Below are positions 1 through 12,059 of a DNA stretch of 64,000 bases, one piece after another. Made by a program: the position numbers and the translations under genes. The notes under the pieces were generated by a model. It was not told the DNA's origin. It was given only the letters and a program-made list of their open reading frames with translations, and ran no database searches. The DNA comes from Cololabis saira (lineage: Eukaryota > Chordata > Actinopteri > Beloniformes > Belonidae), in assembly GCF_033807715.1 (NCBI RefSeq), contig NC_084599.1, forward strand, positions 4,966,125-5,030,124, read 5' to 3'. Positions within the stretch are counted from its first letter, which is position 1. Every line of letters starts with the position of its first letter.

Positions 1-3000
1 ATTTATTTTTGTTAAGAAGGTTATTTCATTATTTTATAAATCTATTCTTTCTATTCTGATGTAAATCAGGGACTATAATGACACTAGTCAGTTTATCTGT
101 AGTGATTAGTCTGTTTTAGATTGGGCGGAGTGATACGCCACAGTACGGCACTAGGTGCTGTGTTGATGTTCTAAAATCCTACACTGTTGAGGGACATTAA
201 AGTACACTGGAACTCAGCAGAAGTTTCCCTGTGTTTATCCTACTCACCACCCCAAAAAGGTTTAATTTAAGGTAAGGCTTAACTCTACACCAGCCTTACA
301 TCAGTAAAAGTTCAGAGCTCAAAACCCTGCAAGAGTCCCGTGATCGGGACCAAAACGGTACTAGTTTCTTCTGAGCGGAGGAAGATTTTGGTCCGTGGGT
401 CGAGGCGTGGTCGGATGCGCGTTACTAGTCAACACAATAGATGAATATTAATAATCCAATATCGCGATACAGTTTGTCACCTCCACAACACGTATTGTGA
501 TGTTTTTGTATCGCAAAATTTCGTGGCACGATATATTGTAACACCCCTAATAAAAACGCTCTCAAGCGTAGAAAAAGGTTTTCTTTCACACTTTGCCGTT
601 GAAGCCGTACAGAAACATTTGCAGCTTTAGTTGTTTGCCAGGTTTTGAATGTAGTCTGAGCGTAGAAACGTGTAATGGTGGTGACTTCTGTGTGAGTCTG
701 ACTGCTGTCTTTATTTCTGTTCCAGTCTTGGTATCTGGGCAACTGAGGGGCGTTGGAGGAACGGCGACGGTGCGACAGCACTACAGAGGACAGGACACTA
801 TCTGGTCAACTCATTTCCGGAGGGAAGAGTATATTCAGCGTTGGAGAAGCATGACACTCGGCCCTGCACATATATAAGTGTACGCAGTTCTGCACTTGTA
901 TCTGTGTCCGGAGGCGGGGCGTCACCTGGAGGGGAGGACCATGCTGCTCAGCCTTTTTAGCGGCCTCAGAACAACCTCTGCTCTTAATGCTCCGGCCGTC
1001 ACAAGCGGCCCGGGGCAGGACTGTGATTTCCACCCAGAAGCAGTGGATTGGTGAGTTCTGGTGAACTACCCGCCAGACGGAGGCGTCGGTGCTGCAGACC
1101 CTCGGAGGTTTGTGAGCGCGTGCCCTGTGAGGCCTGGCACCGAGTCCAGACGGACATATAGACCCACAAACCCCCCACCCCAGAATGACCCTCTCCGCTG
1201 CAGGTGCTGCTTCTGATATATGCAAACAAGCCTTCCTTTTCTTTTCCAAACCCACCAGAAAGATAAGAGCCTGATGTTTATATGTAACATTTCTTTGCAC
1301 TTTTAATGATACTGTTATTGATCCGAGCTGAAACGGCGCATTAAGTTCCCCCCCCCATCCACCGACAGACTTTGACAATCATCAGCCTGAAACCATGACC
1401 ATGTTGCTTTGCAGGGCTCGCCTTTCTGAGACTCCTATCTTTCTTTCTTTTTACTAGGAAAAGAGGCGTAATGGCTCTGTTCATGCCTCCCGCAGCGCAC
1501 ACACACACTTGCACGCACGCACACGCACAGCTGCCGTCAGAAACCAGGACAGTTGGTCTCAGTGGTCCTGGACCGGTCGGTCGTGTTGTTCAGCAGCAGA
1601 ACAGGTTCTGCAGATGCAGGAGGGGCTGGGTTCGGGTTGAGGTTCTGGTCGTGGTGGTTCCCCAGCGTTGAAGCGTGGTTCGGTTCTGGCTGCTGTTCTC
1701 AGCTCCCTTCGTCCGCACACGTTTTCAAGAGGCTTTTATCGTCTTGAAGCTTCAGTTGGACAAAATAGCTTTTCGATCGCTGAACAGAAACCAGAAACGG
1801 CCAGAACCGAGCCGCTGAGCAGCAGCGTCGACGTAGCGGAAATATCACCGCTGATGAGCAGCAGACCCTGAAGGTCAGCCTGAAGAAGCAAATGTTTTGT
1901 GATTGGTGCCTTCAGTGGTGCGTGAGTGTGTCCAGAAACCTTTCGTATGTCCAGATTTGAAATACGAAACAGTTTTAGGGTTATCTTGAGGAGGCCAACA
2001 AAAAAGAAAAACGTATTTTGAGAAAGAGCTGTAATTTTACAACAGAGTTTATACATTTTTATGAGGAAAAAAAGTCATAATTTTACAAGAAAAGTTGTAT
2101 GTCCCTGTTTATTGCTTCCTACTTAAGATGTCAACCCAGATAACGGATGAGACCCATCAGTGTTAAAAAAAACTGTTTAATTTCATTGTCTTCACTTGAA
2201 GAAGAGTAAATATCTGAACTATTTTAACAGCCTAATCATAAAACAAGAGTTGACCCTGCAACTAGAGAAAAACCACCAGTGTAGAATCTTATAGAAAAAC
2301 CCTTCAAACTCTTAAACAATTTCATACAATCCTAACAGTAGCAAGAAGCTTATACATTTTTATGTGAGATCTGGTCCCCACATGAGGACATACCTGATCT
2401 GGAGCTTCAGCAAAACTTTAAAAGGTATATATGTTGCAACTTCTTCTCCATAGCCTGACTTTTTTGATCATAAATGTATGACTATTCTTGAAAAGAAAAG
2501 TCATATTATGAAATCTTGCAAATGTATGACTTAATCTCTTAAATTTATATTAAAAAATTCACCTAAAATTGCGACTTTATTGCAGCTTTTTTCTCGTAAA
2601 TTACTTTTCTTTATATTTATATTAATTTCTGCATAAAGTTTCTTTGCTTGTAAATACATCCTCACATCGTTCATGCTTTTTGCAGACGATGTGGTCGTGT
2701 TGGTATCATTGGGTCTCGGTCTGAGTTCTGCAGGTGGACCAGAAGATCTGGGCCATCATCGTAACATTTAGACATTATTCCTCTAAATTAACAGCTTTGA
2801 TTGTAAAATTAGCACTTTATTGTAATAGTTGCATTTTCCCTTAAATGTACAACTAATTCTGGTAGAATTAAGTTGAAAGATTATGACTTAAAATATCTCC
2901 TTGTAAAATTGCGGCCTTTATATCATGTTTTTGTTTAAATAATTGAAATAAAAATTTGTATAAAAAGAATTGAACCCTTTTTACAAATTCATATATTCTA

Positions 3001-4229
3001 AATCCAAATAAACTTGTTTTCTTTGAGGCTGAAACAAAATATAAAGATCTTTTTCTCTTAATACAACGATGTGATGACTTTATAACTGAGCTGAGACTTT
3101 GCTGACTCTGCTCCCGGATGTTTGAGGTTTAAATTTATTTATAAATTGCACGTCTAGAGAGAAGTTTTCTTGAAATTTAAGATTTATGTTTCACTTTAAA
3201 GTATTGAACCACTAATCTCTCCTGTCCCAGTGAAGTTCAAAGTATAAAGTCATGAAACCAAACCCGGATGTTTGACTTTGTTCCCGGGCTTTTTTTTTCC
3301 CTGGCCCCGGGTCTGTGTCCGGGCTCGTGGATCTGCTGCTCTCAGCCTGAGGAGACGCGTTGGTGGTCCCTGTAAGAACCCGAGGGCGTGTTGCAGGAGA
3401 CCCTGCTGGGCTGCACCTGCAGGGCTCCCCTCCACACGAGTGTCCCAGCGCCGCCGCCGCTTAGCTTTCGTACGGCAGGTCGGTTCATGTGCGTCTTCGT
3501 GATTTGGCGCGTTTTCCCTGGTCCTCCTGCATCTCTCTGCTGACTCACACGTGAACCCTGAACCTGAACCTGAACCGGAGCTCTGTTGGACCTGGATGAA
3601 AAACTGAACAAACTGGGTCCTGGTTCCTGACTTCCTTCACCGCTCGGATGAGCTGGGCTTTAGTTCCCGGCTCCCGGCTGACGTGCACTGCATGGTGCTG
3701 ACCTAAAGAATGCATGGCTCGGCCGATGATACCTCTCCATCTCTGTCCTCCTCTTCCTCCCCAGAGTTTTAATGATAGCCCTGCTCTTAGAACTTCTATT
3801 TTGCACGATATTTCATGAAACACATGTGCCTTGCCTTTCTGGAAGAGTTCTCCCTCCTTCATACGCCGGCTGGTAGCACAGAGACGCTGCATGTGACCGG
3901 CTGGGCCCTGATCGCTGGGCCCGGACCGCTGGGCCCAGGCCCAAGTGGGCCAATGGTTTTTGGTTTGACTTTAACGGAGACTGGGAGTCCATCCTCACTT
4001 GCCTTCATCTGAGCACACAGCAGTCACCTTTAACGTCCGGCGTTGCTGCTCTGATGTCACGTGACTCGTAGCAGGACTGGGCGCGGGTCACGGGTCTCGT
4101 TGGGGTTAAACTCTGGAGTAGTTTGCAGAGGTGTGTGCTCCTCGTCATCCTCATGCATGACTGCAGTCCTGCAGAAGTTGAAGCAAGCCTCGTGACCGTA
4201 GCGGGTCTCAGTCGTACACAAGTCAAATA
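1..4229. other. Intergenic DNA, no gene recognised
   Basis: No open frame here resembles a known protein, and none is bounded by convincing splice sites with continuing frames. The stretch from about 2,000 to 3,200 is very AT-rich, with short lines such as gcgactttattgcagc and ttttctcgtaaatta that look like decayed foldback-repeat arms. A short CA-rich run lies at about 1,500-1,530. The remainder is unremarkable except for the E-box listed separately at 4,056. Confidence 0.6.
4056..4065. promoter_or_regulatory. Exact GTCACGTGAC palindrome (CLEAR/MiT-TFE-type E-box)
   Basis: The ten bases GTCACGTGAC are present exactly. This is the consensus bound by TFEB/TFE3/MITF and other bHLH-zip factors. 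It lies about 15 kb upstream of TRAPPC8 with no recognised promoter next to it, so function is inference only. Confidence 0.4.
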
Positions 4230-4665
4230 CCGTATTTTCTGGACTATAAGCCGCACCTGCATATAAGTCGCATCCGCTCTTTTAAAAAAAAAAGATATGC
4301 AAGCCACAGATATTTCTGTTGTTAGATTAGATATTTACTACATGTTTAGAAGGATTTTGAACTGTAAATGATGTACATGTTTGTACCTAAATAGATCTTT
4401 CCTAACAGTGTCTTTTAACACGGCAGCAACTTTGCTGATTAAAACGGGACAGAACCAAGAGAAAATAACCGGTATTTATTTATCTATTATAGATATAGAT
4501 ATAGTATTCTTCTTTGCATTTATTTTGTCTTAGTTTTGATTCTAATTCCGGTTAGAGCGCCCCCTAGTGGTGGAAGAAAAATCCACAGAATAACCGCACC
4601 TTTGTATAAGCTGCACGGTTCAAAACCTATGAAAAAAGTAGCGGCTTATAGTCCAGAAAATACGG
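4230..4665. mobile_element. Foldback MITE with TA target-site duplication
   Basis: The left end CCGTATTTTCTGGACTATAA and the right end TTATAGTCCAGAAAATACGG are perfect inverted complements. Both ends are flanked by TA (4,228-4,229 and 4,666-4,667), so this is a non-autonomous TIR element that inserted at TA. The interior carries no open frame of note. The family was not identified. Confidence 0.85.
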
Positions 4666-4667
4666 TA

Positions 4668-6240
4668 ACTTTAGTTCACCGGGACATTTAAGAAGAAACG
4701 CAGACCCTTACCAACATTGTGCAGCAACTATTAGTTTTCTAAGACAATTCATTCTGTCTTTCCTTCTTGGCATTGTGTTAGACACACCTGGATGCTTCCT
4801 TTCTAGAGGTCTGCACCCCTGCTGACGGTCAGTTATTGATCAGCCGAGGCTGCATTGGTGATCAGATCTTTGTTTTTACAGAACAAGGCGGGGGGCGCTA
4901 ACTTCTGCAGGACTGTGCCGTGCACACGCGACAGCGGCTCTGCAGGGAGGAGGTGGGAGCATGGGAAACGTGCTCAGCTTTAGCGCCGCCCATGTGGCCA
5001 GTCATGTGACCAGTCATGTGACCAGTCATGTGACCACTGCAGAGGCTCTTGCATGATTCTGAGTTTTAGAAACATTAATTCATGCTGTTTTTACTCTTCG
5101 CTCCTCCTTGAGTTGTTTCTTTGAACACAGCGATGTGTATAAACATGTAACGCAGCACTTATTAGTTGTAAACGAGCGTGTTGGAGTGTGTAGTGGTCCG
5201 TCTCTTTGTCGACGTCCACTGAGCCCATGAAATGGGACACGAGTGTCCGGTCCAGACGACGGTACGTCTCAGCAGCACATTGTTATGCTAAAAGAACACA
5301 AAAATCCTTTTTTTTTTCAAGCGTTTTTGCTGAAATATGACTTTTTATTCTTATTATTTTTTAATGTCACCATTTCTTTTTCACATTTTTTGTCTTTTAG
5401 CTTTAAAGCACTGAGTGTTATTGTGTAAAGTCAGGTGTGTGAAGCTGCACGGCACGTCAGCGCTGATCTGAACACAACAGAACCAGAACCTGGAAACAGA
5501 CTCCGCCGTGCAGGATCATGATGACCTGAGAGGAGCTGGACCCGGACCTGCTGGGCCGGGTCTGGGTCCCGGGTCCCGGGTCTGGGTTCCAGCTCCCGGG
5601 TCCAGCTCCTGGTCCAGGTCTGACCACGTCTCTCAGACCTCTGTCACAAACTATGAGTCAAAAGGAAAAGTTCTCCCCTCCAGCAGAAGATATTACAATG
5701 TAGATAAAAGACATTTTAATAACCCAGGAGACTTGATGTCTCTTCATCTGCACATAACATCAGAGAATCTGAAGGAATCTCTGTGAGCGCGGGGCGAGGC
5801 TGGACACCCAGAAGCCGTGGTTTCCCTGCAGCAGTTCACTTTAGGATGTTGATGTAGAGAAAAGCCTTTTTGTTTACTTCTTATTAAAAATCCAACTTAA
5901 TATCAAACCATTTAAACCATGTTAGGGCCGTTGAACAGACGACACATCCTTACCTGCATGCATCACCTCTTCCCAGGCCCCGCCCTGCGCTACACCAACA
6001 CAGCAAAATATTGCTGCACTTCTCTTATAATCTGAAGGTTCTTCATTCCATCATCTCCCCACATCGTGGTCCCTCAGCCGGACTGCTGGTTACTGAGCAC
6101 AAATCAGCTCCCAGTTTCTGATGTCATGGATATGGGCGTGTGCCGACAGTCACGGTGAAGGTTTCTCCAGGGAGGCCTTTCATCTGCAAACGTACTCACA
6201 TATTTACAAAGATCTAGTGAATGAGGCACACTGACCTTTA
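4668..6240. other. Intergenic DNA, no gene recognised
   Basis: No coding feature is supported. A GC-rich stretch of repeated GGGTCCCGGGTC-type words occurs at about 5,550-5,620. The tandem E-box array at 5,001-5,034 is listed separately. Confidence 0.55.
5001..5034 (+). promoter_or_regulatory. Three tandem GTCATGTGAC M-box motifs, 12-bp period
   Basis: GTCATGTGAC occurs at 5,001-5,010, 5,013-5,022 and 5,025-5,034, separated by the dinucleotide CA, with a related CATGTGGCCA just before. The core TCATGTGA is the M-box recognised by the MITF/TFE family. It may be only a short tandem duplication; a binding role is inferred. Confidence 0.4.
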
Positions 6241-8027
6241 TGGCACTTTTACACTAGTACCTACTCAGCCCGACTCGATTCGCCTCAGTTTGGTTCTTTT
6301 CCACCAGGGGTCTAACGTGCAGAGTAGATACTTTTCTGTAACTATTCTGCCGAGGTTCTAAGCTGCTGAGTCGGCTGTATCTGACATCACACTACAGGCC
6401 ACCGATTGGTCGGAGGGTTGGAGTCAGACGTCTGAGTCAGGAGGAGGAAATCAGAGAAAGAGACTCTGACGGCTTCTTGTTCATTTTATTCAACAGGCAA
6501 TGGCAGCAAAAGTTTGTTTCATGATCCAACTCTCAGAATCAGGTTTATTAAGTCAGCTTAGAAAACTGTCTTTGACTTCGGATACACCGGCGGCGACACG
6601 ATGGTATTGTGCGCCTGTTTTTCCAAGGGTAACACTGGGATGGGGGGGGGGGGGGGGGGCTATAAGAGGGAGGGGCCGAGGAAGGCGTTGAGAATGAGGG
6701 AGGTGTGCAAGTTATCAGCAAGTGTGTGTGTAAGCGGTAAGTCCGTGAACTTCGCTCAGAGCTGCTCCTCAGCCAATGTCCTTGATGTTATCAGTCGGCT
6801 CGGTCAGTTCTGAAAACAGGTCCACAGATGTTCCTGGAGAGGGGAGGGTTAGAGGGGGCAGAGTCCCTTGTTTACATTCCACCAGAAAGATTGTGACCAG
6901 AGCGATCGACCAAAACCGACCTGACTCAGTAATTTTCCGTCTGCCTTTAGTCTCTGGTTCATCAATGGCGACTCCAAACAGACAAATTTATGATCAATTC
7001 CCGCCAAGCCGAGCTTCCAACTTCTCCAAGGTCTTCTCCATCTTGCCAATGAGCTCAAAGACCGCCGCTAGTCTGCAATTCTGTTCAAGAATTGCATCCA
7101 GCTTACGGCTTTGCTCCCCAAACGTTAAAGTCTAAGTCTTGATCGCCTTGCTTGTCCCTTCAGCCACGTCCGCCATCTCTGAAAGAGCCAAAACAGCTGT
7201 TGACAACTTACGCGTTTGTCGGTAAACCAGAAACCCCCCCCCTCCGATCAAGAGAAATTCTGCTATCATAAATCCAATTATGAAGGCATCTTCAACGTCC
7301 TCGACAGACAGGATCGCCAAACACAACGGTTTCCAATAGTTGTAGGAATCCATTGTGTATCCAGCAAAAAATGTCCCATCGGGGCAAGAGGGCTCCCTTA
7401 CCCCCTGACTTCTTGTCGCAAAAATTTAGTCAATTGTGGTGAGAGACCAGTTAATCAATTCCATGATTGTAGAGTTTTGGAGGAGTGAAAAGGAGAGATT
7501 CTGAAGACGAAAGCAGTAGCAGGGCAGATAGATAAGGGAGAGGAGCAGAAAAGCGTCCGCCTTCGTCGAGAGCCGGAAGAAGAATGTCAGCCGCGTCAGC
7601 ATCTGAGGTGCAGATGTTCATAAACCTGGTGCTGAGGAGAGAATTAAAAAGGGATCTAGACGGCGATAAGGAACGACCAGATCTACCAGGAGCTCTGTCT
7701 CTTCATAGCTGCTCACGGCTCCTGCTGACTTTTCAGCAGTGCCGAGACAAACAAACTTAAAAAAAAAAGCGGCGCCGCTTGAACCTTCTCTCACTCTCAT
7801 TTTTTAACTTGGTATCAAACACAAGCCACAGATCCAGCAGCACATCTATCATCTCCTCCAGGTTCTACATCTTTACTGTTGTTGTCTTCTTCCTTTAGAT
7901 ACACAATCAAATACGTCACAGCAGCTTCACTCCAACCTCCTACTTCTGCTCCAGGTGCTGAATTGTTATGGAAAAGAAACCAGGCGGAGCTGAGATGAGC
8001 CGAGTAGGTTCTAGTGGAAAAGCGCCA
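6241..8027. mobile_element. TIR DNA transposon (Harbinger-like, TTA duplication), interrupted
   Basis: The left end TGGCACTTTTACACTAGTAC and the right end ending CTAGTGGAAAAGCGCCA are imperfect inverted complements flanked by TTA on both sides (6,238-6,240 and 8,028-8,030). A 3-bp TTA duplication is typical of PIF/Harbinger elements. The interior is split by a second element at 6,533-7,600. A minus-strand frame at about 7,618-7,760 shares the peptide AEKSAGAVSSYEETELLVDL with the related copy at 28,326-28,820, suggesting a fragment of an element-encoded protein. Confidence 0.75.
6533..7600 (-). mobile_element. Retroelement-like copy 1 encoding a TM plus coiled-coil protein (decayed)
   Basis: Read on the minus strand, the copy ends at a fixed 3' end (TTAATAAACCTGATTCTGA) that contains an AATAAA signal. 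It encodes a hydrophobic segment (IIGFMIAEFLLIGGGGFLVY), then a basic RQTR and heptad-like residues. The frame is broken: there is a TAA about 12 codons after a candidate ATG, and a roughly 23-bp insertion relative to copy 2. The matching empty site is visible in the related transposon at 28,326-28,820, where the words flanking this copy are joined. The copy also carries a long G run (about 6,643-6,658). The family is not recognised. Confidence 0.6.
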
Positions 8028-8030
8028 TTA

Positions 8031-9479
8031 GGGAAGACCTTGCTTGTTTCCTCCGCTCCGAAAGCATGGCTGAACCGGTCCGGCTGCATTCCAGCCCTTC
8101 ACCAGAGAGTCAGGACCAGGAAGAAGCTGCAGTCTTCTCTGTAGTCCTGAATAAACTCCCCCCGAGACCACGTCCACTGGGCTGGGCTGTCAGACTGTTG
8201 CTAAGTGCAGCGTGGTTGAGGAAGCGCACAGAAACAGAGCACCACTAGTTTAACGGCATCCATCTACCTCCAACCCGCCGCTGGAGGGAGCTCTGCACTT
8301 TTCCTGACCCATAGTTTGTCCCAGATGTTGTGTAGAGGGCGGGACGACGGGACGAGCGCGTCTCTGCTCCGTGCAGATCAACCAGCAGAACCAAAAACGA
8401 TGGGAACAAGCAGTGCCTCTGGCCGCGCTGCTGCTCCAGTCTGAGACGAGCTGGCCGCTCGTCGCAGCACATGTATGCAAATAACGCCATCAGCAGTCCA
8501 GGTCGTAGGTGACAAGCCATAAGACAACCCAAAGAGTTGAGGGGGTGGAGGGAGGCCGGGGCGGTGACGGGCTTCACCTCGCAGCAGACGGAGCCCAGAG
8601 ATCCTCCCCGTCTTTAGGAGACTCACCAGGAAAATGATCAGTTCTGAAGTAGTGAAGGAGAAGAACGAGGAAGCTCCTTCTGTTGGAGTCGTCCTCCGCT
8701 GCGGTCGGAGGAAATGCTCAGTGATTTCACGTTGAGAACACGACAAACACAAGCGTGCACGCAGCAGGAGTGAGCGTGACCTCCATAGCAACATGTCTGG
8801 CACAGTTCTCACCTTTTCTGAAGCTTAACATGGGACTAGATGGGAGGTGGGAGGCGTAACTGCAGGTGGGACGGTAAACGGGAGAGGGGAGAAGCTTGGT
8901 CAGGGCCTTGAAGTGGGCCGGATTAATGTGCCGCAGAAATGTTTGTGGTGTTCGCGCTGGAGAATCCCGGGGACACCAGGCTGAAGGCCCGTTGGCCCAC
9001 GTTGGCCCACGGCGTCGCCCTCAGACTCCGATACGCATCAGAGTCTGAGGGCGGCGTTGCAGTGGCGTGGGGGTGTCGGGTGTATTCGTTCAGACGCACT
9101 GAGATTGGCTGAACAACACGGATCACAGCACCTCAAACATCTGCTTTGACTGACCGTCTTCCCAGCGATGACGGTTATCGTCTTGGTTTTATATTCCGGT
9201 GTAACAGATTTGAGTTCAGGAGCATCAGACGGCAGAAAGAGCGTGTGAGTAATCAGACGTTTGTCCCCTCAGGCTGTGTGTGGATCAGTGGTCATGTGAC
9301 CAGAGACCCCAGGGGGGGGTGCAGCTGCTGCAGAGGTGTGTGAGTTCCTCGTGGCTCAGATAATCTACGTCTGGCGTCTGGAAAGTATTGAAAGGTGCAC
9401 ACGGTTTCTGTAACTGTTTTTATCAACAGTACACAGCAAACCAGACAGACAGTAGGCAAACGTAAACACAATTATCGGT
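8031..9479. other. Intergenic DNA, no gene recognised
   Basis: Several short open frames occur on both strands, but none has recognisable protein similarity or consistent splice sites. One GTCATGTGAC motif lies at 9,291-9,300. Confidence 0.5.
9017..9052. repeat. Short perfect hairpin, 12-bp arms
   Basis: GCCCTCAGACTC and GAGTCTGAGGGC are perfect complements separated by 12 bases. A tandem TTGGCCCACG word precedes the structure. No role can be assigned. Confidence 0.6.
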
Positions 9480-10140
9480 CCGGATGAGGTAGAACTGCGT
9501 GAGCTGAACCCACGTCAGTGTCATCACGTTGACCCGCCTCGTTTCCGCTGGTGCTCCGTCGGTCCGTAGGAAGTACATGACGCGCTGCGTACCGCTCAGC
9601 GCGGGGAATTACCGCCGCTCCCGCTAGCTCGCTGCTCGGAACAGCTACGTTAGTTTTTTAAAGACTTTCTAGATATTATTAATGCTAGCTTTGGATGCTA
9701 GCGCAACACGCAAACACCTCCTAAAGCCTCCAGAGGGGGAGTTTCCCCGCGCGGCCCGCAGCTCGGGCACCAGCCCGGACCTGGGAGGGTTCCTGAGCAG
9801 TGTAGGGGTCACGTGACCCACACCACTCCGGCTGCCGGCTCCTCGGTGACTCTTCTCACTTCCGCTGGTTTCCTTTAGTTTTTTCTATATCTAAGTTTGT
9901 TTTCAGTGGCTTCAGTTGCTGAGCGGCGCCACCGCCGCCACGCTCTTTACCCTGCGTGCTGAAGACACTTTGTAATGAATGAAAGAGTTGTTTCTCAGAG
10001 AACATTGTAGTGCATTTTTCAACGTTTTTCCATCCTATTTTCACTGATATTGTAAAGGACTGCTTTGCTTCTTTCCAGATGTTTGTAAGTATATGTAACC
10101 CTGACGTCAGAGAGCGTGTAGGCATGCAGACATTTCAGAC
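9480..10140. promoter_or_regulatory. CpG-rich candidate promoter with CLEAR and CRE palindromes
   Basis: CpG dinucleotides are dense from about 9,480 to 9,960 compared with flanking DNA. The 14-bp perfect palindrome GGGTCACGTGACCC is at 9,806-9,819 and contains an exact CLEAR-type GTCACGTGAC. A perfect cyclic-AMP element TGACGTCA is at 10,102-10,109. I see no start codon followed by a convincing first exon, so it may be the promoter of an unrecognised or non-coding transcript, or an enhancer. Confidence 0.4.
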
Positions 10141-10827
10141 GTTAATGCATGACTACGCTCCCCACCGGGCCTTTTCTCGACAGCTGAACTCCCACGAAGC
10201 GCTGAACCCAGACGAGGAGCTGCAGCTCATCCTCACGTGTCCGTCTCCTCCCAAAGAGGTCGGGACAGACGAGCATCACAGGGCTGCACCAGAACCTCCC
10301 TGTCCGACCCGTCTGACCCCACAGGGACGGTAACGATGCGTTGCAGCCGAGCAGAAGCCTGCAGCGATGCTCGGCCGGGCGTCCGGTGGGAGACGGTGCG
10401 GGACGGGGGCTTTCTGCCAGCGTGAAGCTGGTCCTGGACCTTGAAGAAAGGGCTCCTGCTCTGGACCAGAGCACTTTTAACCAGACCTGCTGCAGCAGGG
10501 CTCCTCCACACCACGGAGGGTTCTGGACTCACAGTTGCTTTCTGTTTCTCTCTGAATGTATCCCAGTTTGAGTGAAAACGTGCATCTGACACAGTGCAGC
10601 TCATCCGCTGTGGGGGATATTAACATATTGATATTATGTCTTTAGAACCATATTTACCATTCTTATCAACAGATTCTAATAAATTCATTTCTGGAAATGC
10701 CTCTGTTTCCCTATGCAAAAATATACTATCAATAAACAAACTATATCACAACTCGGAGTGCATGTTTGTTATCGTTCATGAATGAGCTCCGTTAACCGGT
10801 CTGAAGACGGCAGGAGGAAGTGGATCT
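10141..10827. other. Intergenic DNA, no gene recognised
   Basis: An open plus-strand frame covers about 10,010-10,333 after a pyrimidine-rich tract, but its product resembles nothing I recognise and no partner exon is visible. The rest is AT-rich toward 10,820. Confidence 0.45.
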
Positions 10828-12026
10828 GTTAGGGCCATGCAGGAGAAAAAATATTTGAGAGGGGAAAAATAATTTTTATTGTGCACTTCAAGAAATATGT
10901 CAAGATTAATGTGGATATACAACAACAATAATAAATTCGAAATTTTTTCTCAACATTTCAACTTTTTTTCTTAAAATTGTACTTCAGAATCAGGTTTATT
11001 AAGGCAGTTTAGAAAACTGTTTTTGACTTCGGATACACCGGCGGCGACACAATGGTATTGTGCGCCTGTTTTTCCAAGGGTAACACTGGGATGGGGGGGG
11101 GGCTGATAAGAGGGAGGGGCCGAGGAAGGCGTTGAGTTGAGGGAGGTGTGGTTATCAGCAAGTGTGTGTGTAGCGGTAAGTCCATGAACTTCGCTCAGAG
11201 CTGCTCTCAGCCAATATCCTTGATGTTATCAGTCGGCTCGGTCAGTTCTGAAACAGGTCCACAGATGTTCCTGGGAGAGGGGAGGGTTAGTGGGGGCAGA
11301 GTCCCTTGTTTACATTCCACCAGGGAGATTGTGACTAGAGCGATCGGCCAAACCGTCCTGTCAAGGCCAGATTATAGAATCAATAATTATATTGCAAAAC
11401 AGACAGACTCCAGTCATTTTCCGTCTGCCTTTAGTCTCTGGTTCATCAATGGCGACTCCAAACAGACGAATTTGTGATCAATTCCCACCAAGCCGAGCTT
11501 CCAACTTCTCCAAGGTCTTATCCATCTTGCCAATGAGCTCAAAGACCGTCGCCAGCCTGCGATTCTGTTCAAGAATCGCACCCAGCTTATGGCTTTGCTC
11601 CCCCAACGTTAAAGTCTGAGTGTTGGTCGCGGTGCTTATCCCCTCACCCACGTCCGCCATCTCTGAAAGGGCCAAAACAGCTGTCAACGACATGCGCGTT
11701 TGTCGGTAGACCAGGAATCCCCCTCCTCTGATTAGGAGAAATCCTGCTATCATAAATCCAATTATGACAGGATCGCCAAACACAACGGTTTCCAATAATT
11801 GTAGGAATCCATTGTGTATCCAGCAAAAAATGTCCCATCGGGGCAGGAGGGCTCCCTTACCCCCTGACTTCTCGTCGCTCGCCGAGAGCCGGAAGAAGAA
11901 CATTAATCTCGACATTTCACTTTTTTTTTTTACATTTCGACCTTTTTCTCAAAGTGCATATTGAAAAAGAAATTCTAAAATATTATTTTTATTTTTCTCC
12001 TGCCTGGCCCTAATACTCTTCCGTAT
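10828..12026. mobile_element. Palindromic MITE (CCTGGCCCTAATACTCTTCC family), interrupted
   Basis: The left arm begins with TTAGGGCCATGCAGGAGAAA and the right arm ends with CTGCCTGGCCCTAATACTCT followed by TCCGTA. Interior words of the type AAGTCGAAATGTCGAGATTAA occur in inverted orientation on the two sides. The same family recurs at 24,179-24,696, 29,792-30,120 and 42,822-43,356. This copy was split by the element at 10,984-11,900. Confidence 0.75.
10984..11900 (-). mobile_element. Retroelement-like copy 2 with a 145-codon TM/coiled-coil frame
   Basis: This is the least broken copy of the family. The minus-strand frame 11,915-11,478 is open for 145 codons, although its first residues come from the host MITE. 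Visible in order are a hydrophobic membrane segment (VIIGFMIAGFLLIRGGGFLV), a basic YRQTR, a middle part with ALSEMADVGEG, and a C-terminal heptad-rich stretch (LEQNRRLATVFELIGKMDKT) ending LEARLGGN. About 130 bp of 5' sequence found in copy 1 is missing. The 3' end after the stop is about 490 bp and contains AATAAA. Insertion into the MITE at 10,828-12,026 is clear because the two MITE halves resume on each side. Function and family are unknown. Confidence 0.6.
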
Positions 12027-12059
12027 AGATTTGGATTTCCCTTCTTGCTTGTTTTTTAC

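Noticed and set aside
806..1378. 190-codon minus-strand frame
   Set aside because: No recognisable domain, no splice partners and no similarity to a known family; treated as chance.
10010..10333. Possible exon (HRAFSRQLNSHEALNPDEEL) after a pyrimidine tract
   Set aside because: No matching donor, partner exon or family resemblance could be seen, so it is not called.
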